Source: Sulfuritalea sp. (GTDB taxonomy: Bacteria; Pseudomonadota; Gammaproteobacteria; Burkholderiales; Rhodocyclaceae). Taken from it: a DNA stretch of 64,000 nt. The notes under the pieces were generated by a model. That model was given only the letters and a program-made list of their open reading frames with translations. It did no database searches and was not told the origin of the DNA. The position numbers were made by a program, and so were the translations under genes. The stretch covers positions 108,468 to 172,467 of the forward strand of contig JALNYT010000007.1 of assembly GCA_023229685.1 (NCBI GenBank), written 5' to 3'. Of this stretch, positions 17,712 through 24,171 are shown piece by piece. The stretch's first letter is position 1, and each line of letters starts with the position of its first letter.

Positions 17712-18431
17712 ATGGATGAGGATCTCGACAAGGAAGCCATCGGCCACGAACTGGCCGCCTGCATCGCCGAGGCGCGCGAACTGCGCGCCTCGCGGGCCAG
17801 CGATGCCGCGCCGCAGGACTTTACGCGACTCAAGGAGTGGCAGGCGGCGCGGCTCGCGCGCAGCTATGCCGACCTGCTGGCCAGCGAGCGCTACAACCCG
17901 GCAGCGGAATTCTTCCTCACCGATCTCTACGGCCCCAAGGACTTCCGCACCCGCGACGAAGAACTGGCACGCGTCGTTCCCATCATGGTCCACGTGCTGC
18001 CTGCGCGCGCCCTCCTGACGCTGCTCGAAGCGGTGAAGATGGACACGCTCTCCGAGTCGCTCGACACCGCGATGGTGCTGGCCCTGCGCAAGCTCGGCAA
18101 GAGCAAGCGCATCGACTGGCCCGCCTACGTCGCCGCCTATCGCAGCTGCGGCAGAAAGAAGGACCGCGAACTGCAGATCACCCTGATAGACCAGATCGGC
18201 AGGACGCTTGATCGCCTGACGCGCATGCCGCTGATCCATTTCTCGCTGAAGCTGATGAGCGGCCCGGCGCACCTCGCAGGGCTCGGCGCCCTGCACTCCT
18301 TCCTGCAAAGGGGATTCGACGCCTTCAGCGACATGAAGGGCGCCGACGAATTCCTCGAGATCGTCATCGAGCGCGAGACAGCGCTGATGAAGGAAATGTT
18401 CGCCAACCCGAACGCCCGCAATCCCGCGTAG
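17712..18431 (+). CDS. Conserved hypothetical protein (FFL-DLYGPKDF type)
   Basis: A 239-residue, mostly helical, soluble protein with no signal peptide. A recognisable block is FFLTDLYGPKDFRTRDEEL (residues about 60-80), which I recall in unassigned proteobacterial proteins, followed by VVPIMVHVLPARALLTLLEA. No catalytic motif was found. GGAGGG lies 12 bases before the ATG. It is divergent from the aldehyde dehydrogenase operon, so both start within a 116-base gap and could share control. Function unknown. Confidence 0.72.
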   Translation: MDEDLDKEAIGHELAACIAEARELRASRASDAAPQDFTRLKEWQAARLARSYADLLASERYNPAAEFFLTDLYGPKDFRTRDEELARVVPIMVHVLPARALLTLLEAVKMDTLSESLDTAMVLALRKLGKSKRIDWPAYVAAYRSCGRKKDRELQITLIDQIGRTLDRLTRMPLIHFSLKLMSGPAHLAGLGALHSFLQRGFDAFSDMKGADEFLEIVIERETALMKEMFANPNARNPA

Positions 18432-18464
18432 CGACCGCGCCGCAAGACTCGAGAGTGCCGGACG

Positions 18465-18491
18465 GAAGTCGGCGCTGGCGGCACGGCGATT
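18465..18491 (+). repeat. Dispersed repeat, copy 1 (intergenic)
   Basis: Core AGTCGGCGCTGGCGG followed by C and ACGGCGA, preceded by GA and followed by TT. It fills most of the 67-base gap between the convergent hypothetical and methyltransferase genes. The same 23-base core, with one G/C change, occurs at 19250. Confidence 0.7.
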
Positions 18492-18498
18492 GGGGCCG

Positions 18499-19167
18499 TC
18501 AAATAGCGTGTGTTTCCGACCGCTCGGTCAAGTCACCGCTCACCACGAGAAAGCCACCCAGAAGGATGCTCTGCGGCCAGTACCGTTCGACCGCTCTGCC
18601 CAAGGCGGTGCCATGCGGCAGAACTATTGCCGTGCGCAGCCGCAGGTTGCAGACCGGAAGCGGCGCGAAGAGCGTCCGGATCTCTGCCGGGGTGTGCCAG
18701 TGAGCGCCCTGATATGCACCCGTTCCGCCCCCGCGACCCTTCTGCAAGTAGAGAAGGCTGTGCCGGTTCAGCAAGCCAAGCGCGAAGCGCCGGCGCGTAA
18801 CGCGAACCAGCTCGCGCAGCGCCTGCTGCTGGCGCTCGACGAAACAAAGGGCGGTCACCGATACGGTGTAGTCGAAGCTGCGATCGGGGAACGGCAGTGA
18901 CTCCGCCAGACCGGCAACATACTGCTCGCCCGCAGCCGCATGTGTCCTGGCATAGTCCAGCCAGTCACGGTTAGGATCGAGGCCAAGCACGTGACCGCGG
19001 ACGTCCCGCGCAAACGCGCGAGTGAAATGCCCCGTCCCGCAGCCGATGTCCAACAAGGAAGAGCCGGGTTCCGGCCGCAGGAGCGACCGGAGCAAAGCGT
19101 ACTCGACGGTTCCGATCCACCTTCCCCGGGGCGAGTCGTACCACGCTTCGTAGGCCTCGGGCTTCAT
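18499..19167 (-). CDS. Class I SAM-dependent methyltransferase
   Basis: A 222-residue methyltransferase of the Methyltransf_11 type. Motif I is LLDIGCGTGHFTRAF (about residues 38-52), motif II LGLDPNRDWLDYAR, and LPFPDRSFDYTVSVTALCFV is the post-motif region. The rest carries no hint of substrate; candidates are quinones, lipids or small molecules. It is a single gene on the minus strand between copies 1 and 2 of the dispersed repeat. Upstream, 156 bases separate it from the low-G+C gene. Confidence 0.82.
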   Translation of the reverse strand: MKPEAYEAWYDSPRGRWIGTVEYALLRSLLRPEPGSSLLDIGCGTGHFTRAFARDVRGHVLGLDPNRDWLDYARTHAAAGEQYVAGLAESLPFPDRSFDYTVSVTALCFVERQQQALRELVRVTRRRFALGLLNRHSLLYLQKGRGGGTGAYQGAHWHTPAEIRTLFAPLPVCNLRLRTAIVLPHGTALGRAVERYWPQSILLGGFLVVSGDLTERSETHAI

Positions 19168-19247
19168 GACCCTTGTGCGTCCTTTGGCTTCAGCGTTCTA
19201 AATCATCGGCGCGGTGCGGCTTCATCGCGCGGCATCGGTCGCTTGTA

Positions 19248-19275
19248 GAAAGTCGGCGCTGGCGGGACGGCGATT
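19248..19275 (+). repeat. Dispersed repeat, copy 2 (intergenic)
   Basis: Core AGTCGGCGCTGGCGG followed by G and ACGGCGA, with GAA before and TTCTT after. It lies between the methyltransferase and the low-G+C gene and marks the left border of the A+T-rich stretch. Confidence 0.7.
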
Positions 19276-19323
19276 CTTGTTGCCGTTGACAATCAATGCC
19301 AAGTTGCCCCCATTTGCCAGCTC

Positions 19324-19620
19324 TCATTTGTTGTGAAGATGAGATTTCAGCCAACCTTCAACACCCCCAAGATTTTGATGAGCAAAATCCTTTCCAATTT
19401 CTGAAATGAAGAATGAATCGTTGTTCATGATGATTCTCGGAAACTTGATTTGCCATGGGAGGTGTTCTGACGTGAACACATATCCGATTGCACCGCTACC
19501 AACAAATGCGGACTTGAAATCTCCACCCGACACGGTACGGATTACTTCGACAATGCCTTTGTGTTCTGGCATGGGCTTTGGTAGTAAGAAGACGGCTAGA
19601 TACATTTTGCGCATGAGCAT
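19324..19620 (-). CDS. Hypothetical protein of unusual base composition
   Basis: About 98 residues from the ATG at 19620; a TTG six codons upstream and an ATG at 19614 are alternatives. The sequence (AVFLLPKPMPEHKGIVEVIR, then VGSGAIGYVFTSEHLPW and FAHQNLGGVEGWLKSHL) has no motif I recognise. It may be a toxin/immunity-like or phage-type orphan, but nothing proves it. Codons are A+T-rich (AAT, AAA, TTT common), unlike the G+C-rich neighbours, which suggests recent transfer. Conserved reading frame and amphipathic patterns argue that it is real. Confidence 0.5.
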   Translation of the reverse strand: MLMRKMYLAVFLLPKPMPEHKGIVEVIRTVSGGDFKSAFVGSGAIGYVFTSEHLPWQIKFPRIIMNNDSFFISEIGKDFAHQNLGGVEGWLKSHLHNK

Positions 19621-19727
19621 CCCCAACGTTTGAGGCAATCGAATACAGAGGTCAGCTTCGAATTTGAATTATTAAGCCTTGCCTACGCAAACGGAATTAG
19701 GCGCCCTATCCCGAATTATGACAAGCG

Positions 19728-20279
19728 TCACTCGCCCTTGAGTTCCAGCCGCAGCCCCGCCGCGGTGAAAGTGACGCGCTGCGCAATGCGGGCGATAGAC
19801 TGGTTGAGGCGGCCGGCGTCGTCGACGTAGAGGCGCGTCACGGCGCCCAGCGGCACGATGCCGAGGCCGACTTCGTTGCTGACCAGGATCACGCGGCCGG
19901 GGAGTTGCGGCAGGCAGTCGAGCAGTGCCGAGGTCTCGAAGGCCAGCAGCGGGCAATTCACTTCTTCGCCGGCCTCGGCCTGGCGCACGGCGTTGCCTGC
20001 GTAGAGCAGGTTGGTCAGCCACAGGGTCAGGCACTCCACCAGCAGGCAGCGGTCGGGCGCGGCATGGTCGACCAGCGCGGCGGCGAGGTGCAGGGGTTCT
20101 TCCACCAGCGCCCAGTGCGGCGCACGGCGCGACTGATGGTGAGCGATGCGCCGCGCCATTTCATCGTCGCCGGCCTGCGCCGTGGCGATGTAGGTGACGG
20201 CCAGCCCGGATTCCAGCGCGCGCTGCTCCGCCAGTGCGCTCTTGCCCGAACGTGCGCCGCCGAGAATGAGTTCGATCAT
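19728..20279 (-). CDS. cobU: Adenosylcobinamide kinase / guanylyltransferase
   Basis: A 183-residue protein starting at ATG 20279. Walker A ILGGARSGKSALAEQ (residues 5-19), then VTYIATAQAGDDEMARRIAHHQ with the GTP-binding/phosphate His, LLVECLTLWLTNLL and VILVSNEVGLGIVP (switch-like block). This is the bifunctional CobU/CobP that phosphorylates adenosylcobinamide and attaches GMP. It is transcribed away from cobT; the riboswitch at 20.3-20.5 kb lies on the other strand in the divergent gap, so it does not control cobU. Confidence 0.93.
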   Translation of the reverse strand: MIELILGGARSGKSALAEQRALESGLAVTYIATAQAGDDEMARRIAHHQSRRAPHWALVEEPLHLAAALVDHAAPDRCLLVECLTLWLTNLLYAGNAVRQAEAGEEVNCPLLAFETSALLDCLPQLPGRVILVSNEVGLGIVPLGAVTRLYVDDAGRLNQSIARIAQRVTFTAAGLRLELKGE

Positions 20280-20325
20280 GGACGGATTATTGCAGAAGCC
20301 GGCGCCAGGCCGCATAATCCGCGGC

Positions 20326-20498
20326 GATTCGGTGGAGGCCGGCGAATGACGAGGCCTCCAGGGAACACGGTGTGATTCCGTGGCGGGCCCGCCGCTGTAA
20401 CCGGGGACGAAGCTTGCACGATGCCACTGGGCCGCATTTGAGTTATGCCCGGGAAGGCGCAAGCCAAGGACGAGCCGGAAGCCAGAAGACCGACCGAT
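20326..20498 (+). promoter_or_regulatory. Cobalamin riboswitch
   Basis: The conserved elements are in order: P1 strand GATTCGGT (20326-20333), GGGAACACGGTG (20361-20372) with TGATTCCG, the CCGCTGTAA segment (20392-20400), GCCACTGGG (20423-20431), GGGAAGGC, and the B12 box AAGCCAGAAGACCGACC (20479-20495), whose ACCGATC closes P1. It precedes cobT on the plus strand and is followed at once by a terminator hairpin, so adenosylcobalamin binding would stop transcription of cobT-cobS-cobC. Confidence 0.9.
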
Positions 20499-20508
20499 CA
20501 TTTTCATG

Positions 20509-20531
20509 AGCCCGTGGCGCGGGCTTTGTTT
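20509..20531 (+). terminator. Intrinsic terminator coupled to the riboswitch
   Basis: AGCCCG, loop TGGCG, CGGGCT (20509-20525), followed by TTGTTT. It starts eight to ten bases after the B12 box and 53 bases before the cobT coding start. The position is that of an expression-platform terminator; the competing antiterminator helix could not be folded by eye. Confidence 0.65.
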
Positions 20532-20583
20532 CGCGTTTGGACGCGCGGGACAAGGCCCGGTCGCGTTTGAAAGGATGAATCGG

Positions 20584-21678
20584 ATGCCTTCCCAGGCAGC
20601 ATTTTCTCACGCATTTCCCAACTTCGCGCTGGCGCCGCTGGATCGCGCCATGACCGGCGACCTGCAGCGCAAGATCGACCAGAAGACCAAACCCTTGGGC
20701 GCGCTCGGCCGCCTCGAAAGCCTCGCCCTGCAGCTCGGCCTGATCCAGCAAAGCCTGTCGCCGCGCATCGTCAATCCGCACGTGCTGGTCTGCGCCGGCG
20801 ATCACGGCGCGGCCAAGGCCGGCGTCTCGGCTTATCCGCAGGAAGTCACCTGGCAGATGGTGGAAAACTTTCTCGCCGGCGGCGCTGCGATCAACGTGCT
20901 GGCGAAGCAGGCCGGGATGAAGCTGGTGGTGGCCGATGCCGGCGTGGCGCATTACTTCGGCGCGCGCGACGGGCTGATGGATTTGAAAGTCGGCGCTGGC
21001 GGCACGGCGAATTATCTCGAAGGCGCGGCCATGAGCGAAGCGCAGTGCGCGGAAGCGATGAACCACGGCGCAAGGCTGGCCCGCGAGTTCGCCGCCGCCG
21101 GATGCAATGTGCTGGGCTTCGGCGAGATGGGCATCGGCAACAGCGCAGCGGCGTCGCTGATCACGCACTGCATCACCAGCCTGCCGCTGGCCGACTGCGT
21201 CGGGCGCGGCACCGGGCTCGACGACGCGGGACTGGAGCGCAAGCGCGCGCTGCTGGCGCAGGCACTGGTTGCTTGGCCGCAGCAACCCGTAGCCGGCAGC
21301 GCCTCGGGCGAGGATGCGTATCGCATCCTCGCCCGCTTCGGCGGCTTCGAGATTGCGATGCTGGCCGGCGCGATGCTGGCCGCGGCGGAAGCGCGCATGA
21401 CGCTGCTGATCGACGGCTTCATCGTCACCAGCGCGCTGCTGGTGGCCCAGCAGGTGTCGCCCGCGGTGCTCGACTACTGCGTCTATGCGCACTGCTCGCA
21501 CGAGGCGGGCCACCGCCTGCAGCTCGCATGGCTCGACGGCCAGCCGCTGCTCGACTTGGGCCTGCGCCTCGGCGAAGGCACCGGCGCGGCGCTGGCCCTG
21601 CCCCTGCTGAATGCCGCCTGCGCCTTCATGAACGAAATGGCCAGCTTCGAGTCGGCCGGCGTCAGCGAACGGAGTTGA
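20584..21678 (+). CDS. cobT: Nicotinate-nucleotide--dimethylbenzimidazole phosphoribosyltransferase
   Basis: A 364-residue enzyme from ATG 20584, chosen because AAAGGA lies eight bases upstream; ATG 20575 is the alternative. Family blocks: KTKPLGALGRLESLALQLGLIQ, split as KTKPLGALGRLE and LALQLG, VLVCAGDHGAAKAGVSAYPQ, VTWQMVENFLAGGAAINVLA, LGFGEMGIGNSAAASLI, ALARFGGFEI-like RILARFGGFEIAMLAGAML, and DGFIVTSALL. The catalytic Glu near the C-terminus is in GEGTGAALALPLL. CobT makes alpha-ribazole phosphate for the lower ligand of B12. Copy 3 of the dispersed repeat (20985-21011) is read in frame here as KVGAGGTAN, at a family-conserved GT(R/A)N position. Confidence 0.94.
   Translation: MPSQAAFSHAFPNFALAPLDRAMTGDLQRKIDQKTKPLGALGRLESLALQLGLIQQSLSPRIVNPHVLVCAGDHGAAKAGVSAYPQEVTWQMVENFLAGGAAINVLAKQAGMKLVVADAGVAHYFGARDGLMDLKVGAGGTANYLEGAAMSEAQCAEAMNHGARLAREFAAAGCNVLGFGEMGIGNSAAASLITHCITSLPLADCVGRGTGLDDAGLERKRALLAQALVAWPQQPVAGSASGEDAYRILARFGGFEIAMLAGAMLAAAEARMTLLIDGFIVTSALLVAQQVSPAVLDYCVYAHCSHEAGHRLQLAWLDGQPLLDLGLRLGEGTGAALALPLLNAACAFMNEMASFESAGVSERS
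20985..21011 (+). repeat. Dispersed repeat, copy 3 (inside cobT)
   Basis: The core AGTCGGCGCTGGCGG followed by C and ACGGCGA is identical to copy 1 over 23 bases. It lies in the coding region of cobT without breaking the frame. Confidence 0.6.
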
Positions 21679-21703
21679 ACATGAGGATCAAAACCGGAAT
21701 GCC

Positions 21704-21823
21704 AGCCACAGAAAACACAGAGATCACGGAGGAAAAGCAGAAGCCGCCCGCGGCCAGGAGCCGAACTCGCAGGCCAATGAGTCTGGGTGCCTTGTCTCTG
21801 TGTCCTCTGTGCCCTCTGTGGCT
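21704..21823. repeat. Inverted-repeat element between cobT and cobS
   Basis: The left arm (21704-21732) starts AGCCACAGAAAACACAGAGA and the right arm (21795-21823) ends TGTGCCCTCTGTGGCT; the arms pair over about 29 positions with several mismatches, built of CACAGAG/CTCTGTG units. The middle 62 bases are unrelated. It fills the gap between cobT and cobS. CACAGAGG-type units of this kind are, to my knowledge, common between genes of environmental Proteobacteria and resemble non-autonomous mobile repeats. Confidence 0.7.
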
Positions 21824-21838
21824 AGACAGGTTTTCAGC

Positions 21839-22606
21839 ATGAAGCGCGAACTGGAATACTTCTTCGCCGCGCTGCGCTTCTTCACGCGGCTGCCGGTCCC
21901 GGCCTGGGTCGGGCACACGCAGGATCAGCTCGACCACGCGGCGCGCTACTTTCCGCTGATCGGCATCATCATCGGCGGCATCGGCGCCGGCGTCACGGAA
22001 CTGGCGGTGCTGGCGCTGCCGATCGGCGTGGCGGTGCTGCTCGGCATGGCGGCGACGATACTGGCCACCGGCGCCTTTCACGAAGACGGTTTCGCCGACT
22101 CCTGCGACGGCTTCGGCGGCGGCTGGGACAAGGCCCAGGTGCTGGCGATCATGAAGGACTCGCGCGTCGGCAGCTATGCGACGCTGGGCGTCGGCCTGAT
22201 CCTGCTCACCAAGTGGAGCGCGCTGGTCGAACTCGATACGGCCTTCGGCCCGCCTTTCCTCGCCATCGCGCTGATTGCCGGACATGCCGTCTCGCGCCTG
22301 GCGTCGACGGTGCTGATCTACTTCCTTGACTATGTGCGCGACGACGACAGTTCCAGATCGAAACCACTGGCGCAGCGCATGGCTTTGCACGAACTTGTGA
22401 TCGCGGCGGTAACCGGCCTCGCCCCCTGCCTGTTGCTGCCGCCGGTCGATGCGCTGGTGGCACTCCTCGCCGTGGTGCTGGCCACCATGCTCGCCGCGCG
22501 CTATTTCGTGCGCCGCATCGGCGGCTATACCGGGGACTGCCTCGGCGCCACGCAGCAGGTCACCGAGATCGCCTTTTATCTGGGACTGCTGTGCAGCTTT
22601 ACCTGA
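21839..22606 (+). CDS. cobS: Adenosylcobinamide-GDP ribazoletransferase
   Basis: A 255-residue polytopic membrane protein from ATG 21839. It opens with the family motif EYFFAALRFFTRLPVPAW and has the CDP-alcohol-transferase-like region ATGAFHEDGFADSCDGFGGG with the metal-binding Asp residues (HEDGFADxxDG, about residues 78-92). Several hydrophobic segments follow (PLIGIIIGGIGAGVTEL, FLAIALIAGHAVSRL). CobS joins adenosylcobinamide-GDP and alpha-ribazole (phosphate) at the membrane, the last step of B12 assembly. It overlaps cobC by 16 bases, so both are translated from one message under the riboswitch. Confidence 0.93.
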   Translation: MKRELEYFFAALRFFTRLPVPAWVGHTQDQLDHAARYFPLIGIIIGGIGAGVTELAVLALPIGVAVLLGMAATILATGAFHEDGFADSCDGFGGGWDKAQVLAIMKDSRVGSYATLGVGLILLTKWSALVELDTAFGPPFLAIALIAGHAVSRLASTVLIYFLDYVRDDDSSRSKPLAQRMALHELVIAAVTGLAPCLLLPPVDALVALLAVVLATMLAARYFVRRIGGYTGDCLGATQQVTEIAFYLGLLCSFT

Positions 22607-23121
22607 TCCGCCACCCCACGCCGCAGGTTGCCGCCGGCGTCTGCTACGGCCGCACCGACCTGCCGCTGGCGGCGGACGTTGCCGCCGCCGCGGCGCGCAT
22701 CCTGCCGCAATTGCCGGCGCATCTGCCCGTATATACCAGCCCGCTGCAGCGCTGCCGGCAACTGGCCGACGCCTTGCACCCGGCACCGCTCAGCGATCCG
22801 CGCCTGCTGGAAATGAACTTCGGTACATGGGAAATGCGTCCGTGGAACCAGATACAACGCGAGGCGCTCGATGGCTGGGCGGCCGATCCGCTGGGCTATG
22901 CCCCGCCGCAAGGCGAATCCGTCGGCCAAATGCAGGCACGGGTGCAAAGCTTCGTCGCGGAGACCCGGCGCCAGGGCCTGGAGCGCGTGGTGCTGGTGGC
23001 CCATGCCGGCGTGATGAAGGTCATCGTCGGCCACGCGCAAGGCCTGCCGGCGCGGCAATGGATGGCGCTCAGGTTCGAGTATGAAAGCGTGGTCTGCGTC
23101 GACATCGCAGACCCGGAATGA
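22591..23121 (+). CDS. cobC: Alpha-ribazole phosphatase, histidine phosphatase family
   Basis: A 176-residue phosphoglycerate-mutase-like phosphatase from GTG 22591. The catalytic motif is YLIRHPTP (RHP, residues 5-10), with YTSPLQRCRQLA, LLEMNFGTWE containing the acid Glu, and VVLVAHAGVMKVIVG with the second active His. RHP in place of the usual RHG is common in CobC. It removes the phosphate of alpha-ribazole-5'-phosphate or the final B12 phosphate. Position directly after and overlapping cobS supports CobC over a general mutase. Confidence 0.87.
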   Translation: MQLYLIRHPTPQVAAGVCYGRTDLPLAADVAAAAARILPQLPAHLPVYTSPLQRCRQLADALHPAPLSDPRLLEMNFGTWEMRPWNQIQREALDGWAADPLGYAPPQGESVGQMQARVQSFVAETRRQGLERVVLVAHAGVMKVIVGHAQGLPARQWMALRFEYESVVCVDIADPE

Positions 23122-23151
23122 CCAGGCAACCGGCGGGCTTTGCTCCTCCCG

Positions 23152-23805
23152 CTAGCGGCACAAGAGTCTTTGATGCTTTTCGGAGCAACTGCACGCCCCA
23201 AACCCGGGCAGGTTTCCTGCGGCCAGCATGGGACGAATGGAATGCTCGGTTGCGGCCAGCGACAGGCATTCGCCATTCTTCCGCTTCATGTTCAGAATCG
23301 CACTGGGCGGCAGGTTCAATATGTGCCGGGTGATGACATCCATCACCCATCCGTGCGTAATCACCAGCACACGCTCGCCGGCATGGTCTTTGGCAATGCT
23401 CGCAACGGCATCGAGCACCCTGCCCGCAAACCCTTCCATGGTCTCGCCGTGATCGAAAAAACACGCCGGATTCCGCTTCACGATTTGCTCCAGGAAGGCA
23501 GGACTCAACTCGGCTTTTGGAAGACCCTGAATGACTCCGAAATTCCTCTCCTTCAAGCCTTCATGGCAGACCGGAGGACCCAGCCGCAACTTGTCGGAGA
23601 TGATCTCTGCCGTTTCCCGCGCGCGACGCAAGGGGCTGGTGTAGACCCGGGAAATGCCGCAACTGGCGACAGCCGTTGCGAGTTCATGAGCCTGCTGACG
23701 ACCCAGGTCGTTGAGCAGGACATCGGTCCAGCCTTGCAGAATTCCTGAAATGTTCCAATCCGTTTCGCCATGCCGGGAAACGCAGATATGTGCCGAGCCA
23801 CTCAT
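23152..23805 (-). CDS. Histidine phosphatase family protein
   Basis: A 217-residue protein with the motif CVSRHGETDWNISGILQG (catalytic RHGET near residue 11), VYTSPLRRARETAEII, LKERNFGVIQG (acid Glu) and VLVITHGWVMDVI (second His). It belongs to the same superfamily as cobC but to the phosphoglycerate mutase/GpmB-like branch. It is convergent to cobC with a 30-base gap, so it is not part of the cobalamin operon. Substrate unknown; a second phosphatase acting on corrinoid intermediates is possible but unsupported. Confidence 0.83.
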   Translation of the reverse strand: MSGSAHICVSRHGETDWNISGILQGWTDVLLNDLGRQQAHELATAVASCGISRVYTSPLRRARETAEIISDKLRLGPPVCHEGLKERNFGVIQGLPKAELSPAFLEQIVKRNPACFFDHGETMEGFAGRVLDAVASIAKDHAGERVLVITHGWVMDVITRHILNLPPSAILNMKRKNGECLSLAATEHSIRPMLAAGNLPGFGACSCSEKHQRLLCR

Positions 23806-23912
23806 GAACTTCCCCGTTTGGTCAGTTGAGTTGGGTCTTTCATGTCCTTGTCCATGGCAGCAAGTCTAGCCTGTGTACCGCAGGTCCGTGTCACGGTCTG
23901 GATAAGGCAAGT

Positions 23913-23950
23913 ACGTGAAAAAGCCACCGATCCTTCCGGATCGGTGGCTT
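23913..23950 (-). terminator. Intrinsic terminator of the tRNA operon
   Basis: Read on the minus strand, a 13-bp stem (AAGCCACCGATCC with its complement at 23938-23950 and 23921-23933) and a four-base loop are followed by a run of T. It begins ten bases after the tRNA-Glu 3' end. Confidence 0.8.
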
Positions 23951-23960
23951 ATCACAATGC

Positions 23961-24036
23961 TGGCGTCCCCACGGGGATTCGAACCCCGGTACTCACCGTG
24001 AAAGGGTGATGTCCTAGGCCTCTAGACGATAGGGAC
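23961..24036 (-). tRNA. tRNA-Glu (TTC)
   Basis: 76 bases including an encoded CCA. Cloverleaf on the minus strand: acceptor GTCCCTA, D arm with CTAGAGGCCTAGGAC, anticodon loop CCTTTCACGG with anticodon TTC, T arm GGGGTTCGAATCCCC. Eight bases downstream of tRNA-Ala. Confidence 0.96.
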
Positions 24037-24044
24037 TTATCGTT

Positions 24045-24120
<76 letters not shown>

Positions 24121-24134
24121 ACAAGAGAGCGCGC

Positions 24135-24163
24135 ATTATAGGTAGGCAGCGTCGGCGTGTAAA
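24135..24163 (-). promoter_or_regulatory. Promoter of the tRNA-Ala/tRNA-Glu operon
   Basis: On the minus strand: TTTACA, a 17-base spacer and a perfect TATAAT, followed by a G+C-rich discriminator (GCGCGC). It ends 15 bases before the tRNA-Ala 5' end, a short leader as usual for stable RNAs. Confidence 0.85.
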
Positions 24164-24171
24164 GCCCCAGC

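Noticed and set aside
22591..23805. The two histidine phosphatases as a recent duplication
   Set aside because: They are convergent, differ in the catalytic motif (RHP vs RHGET) and in length, so they are distant members of a large superfamily.
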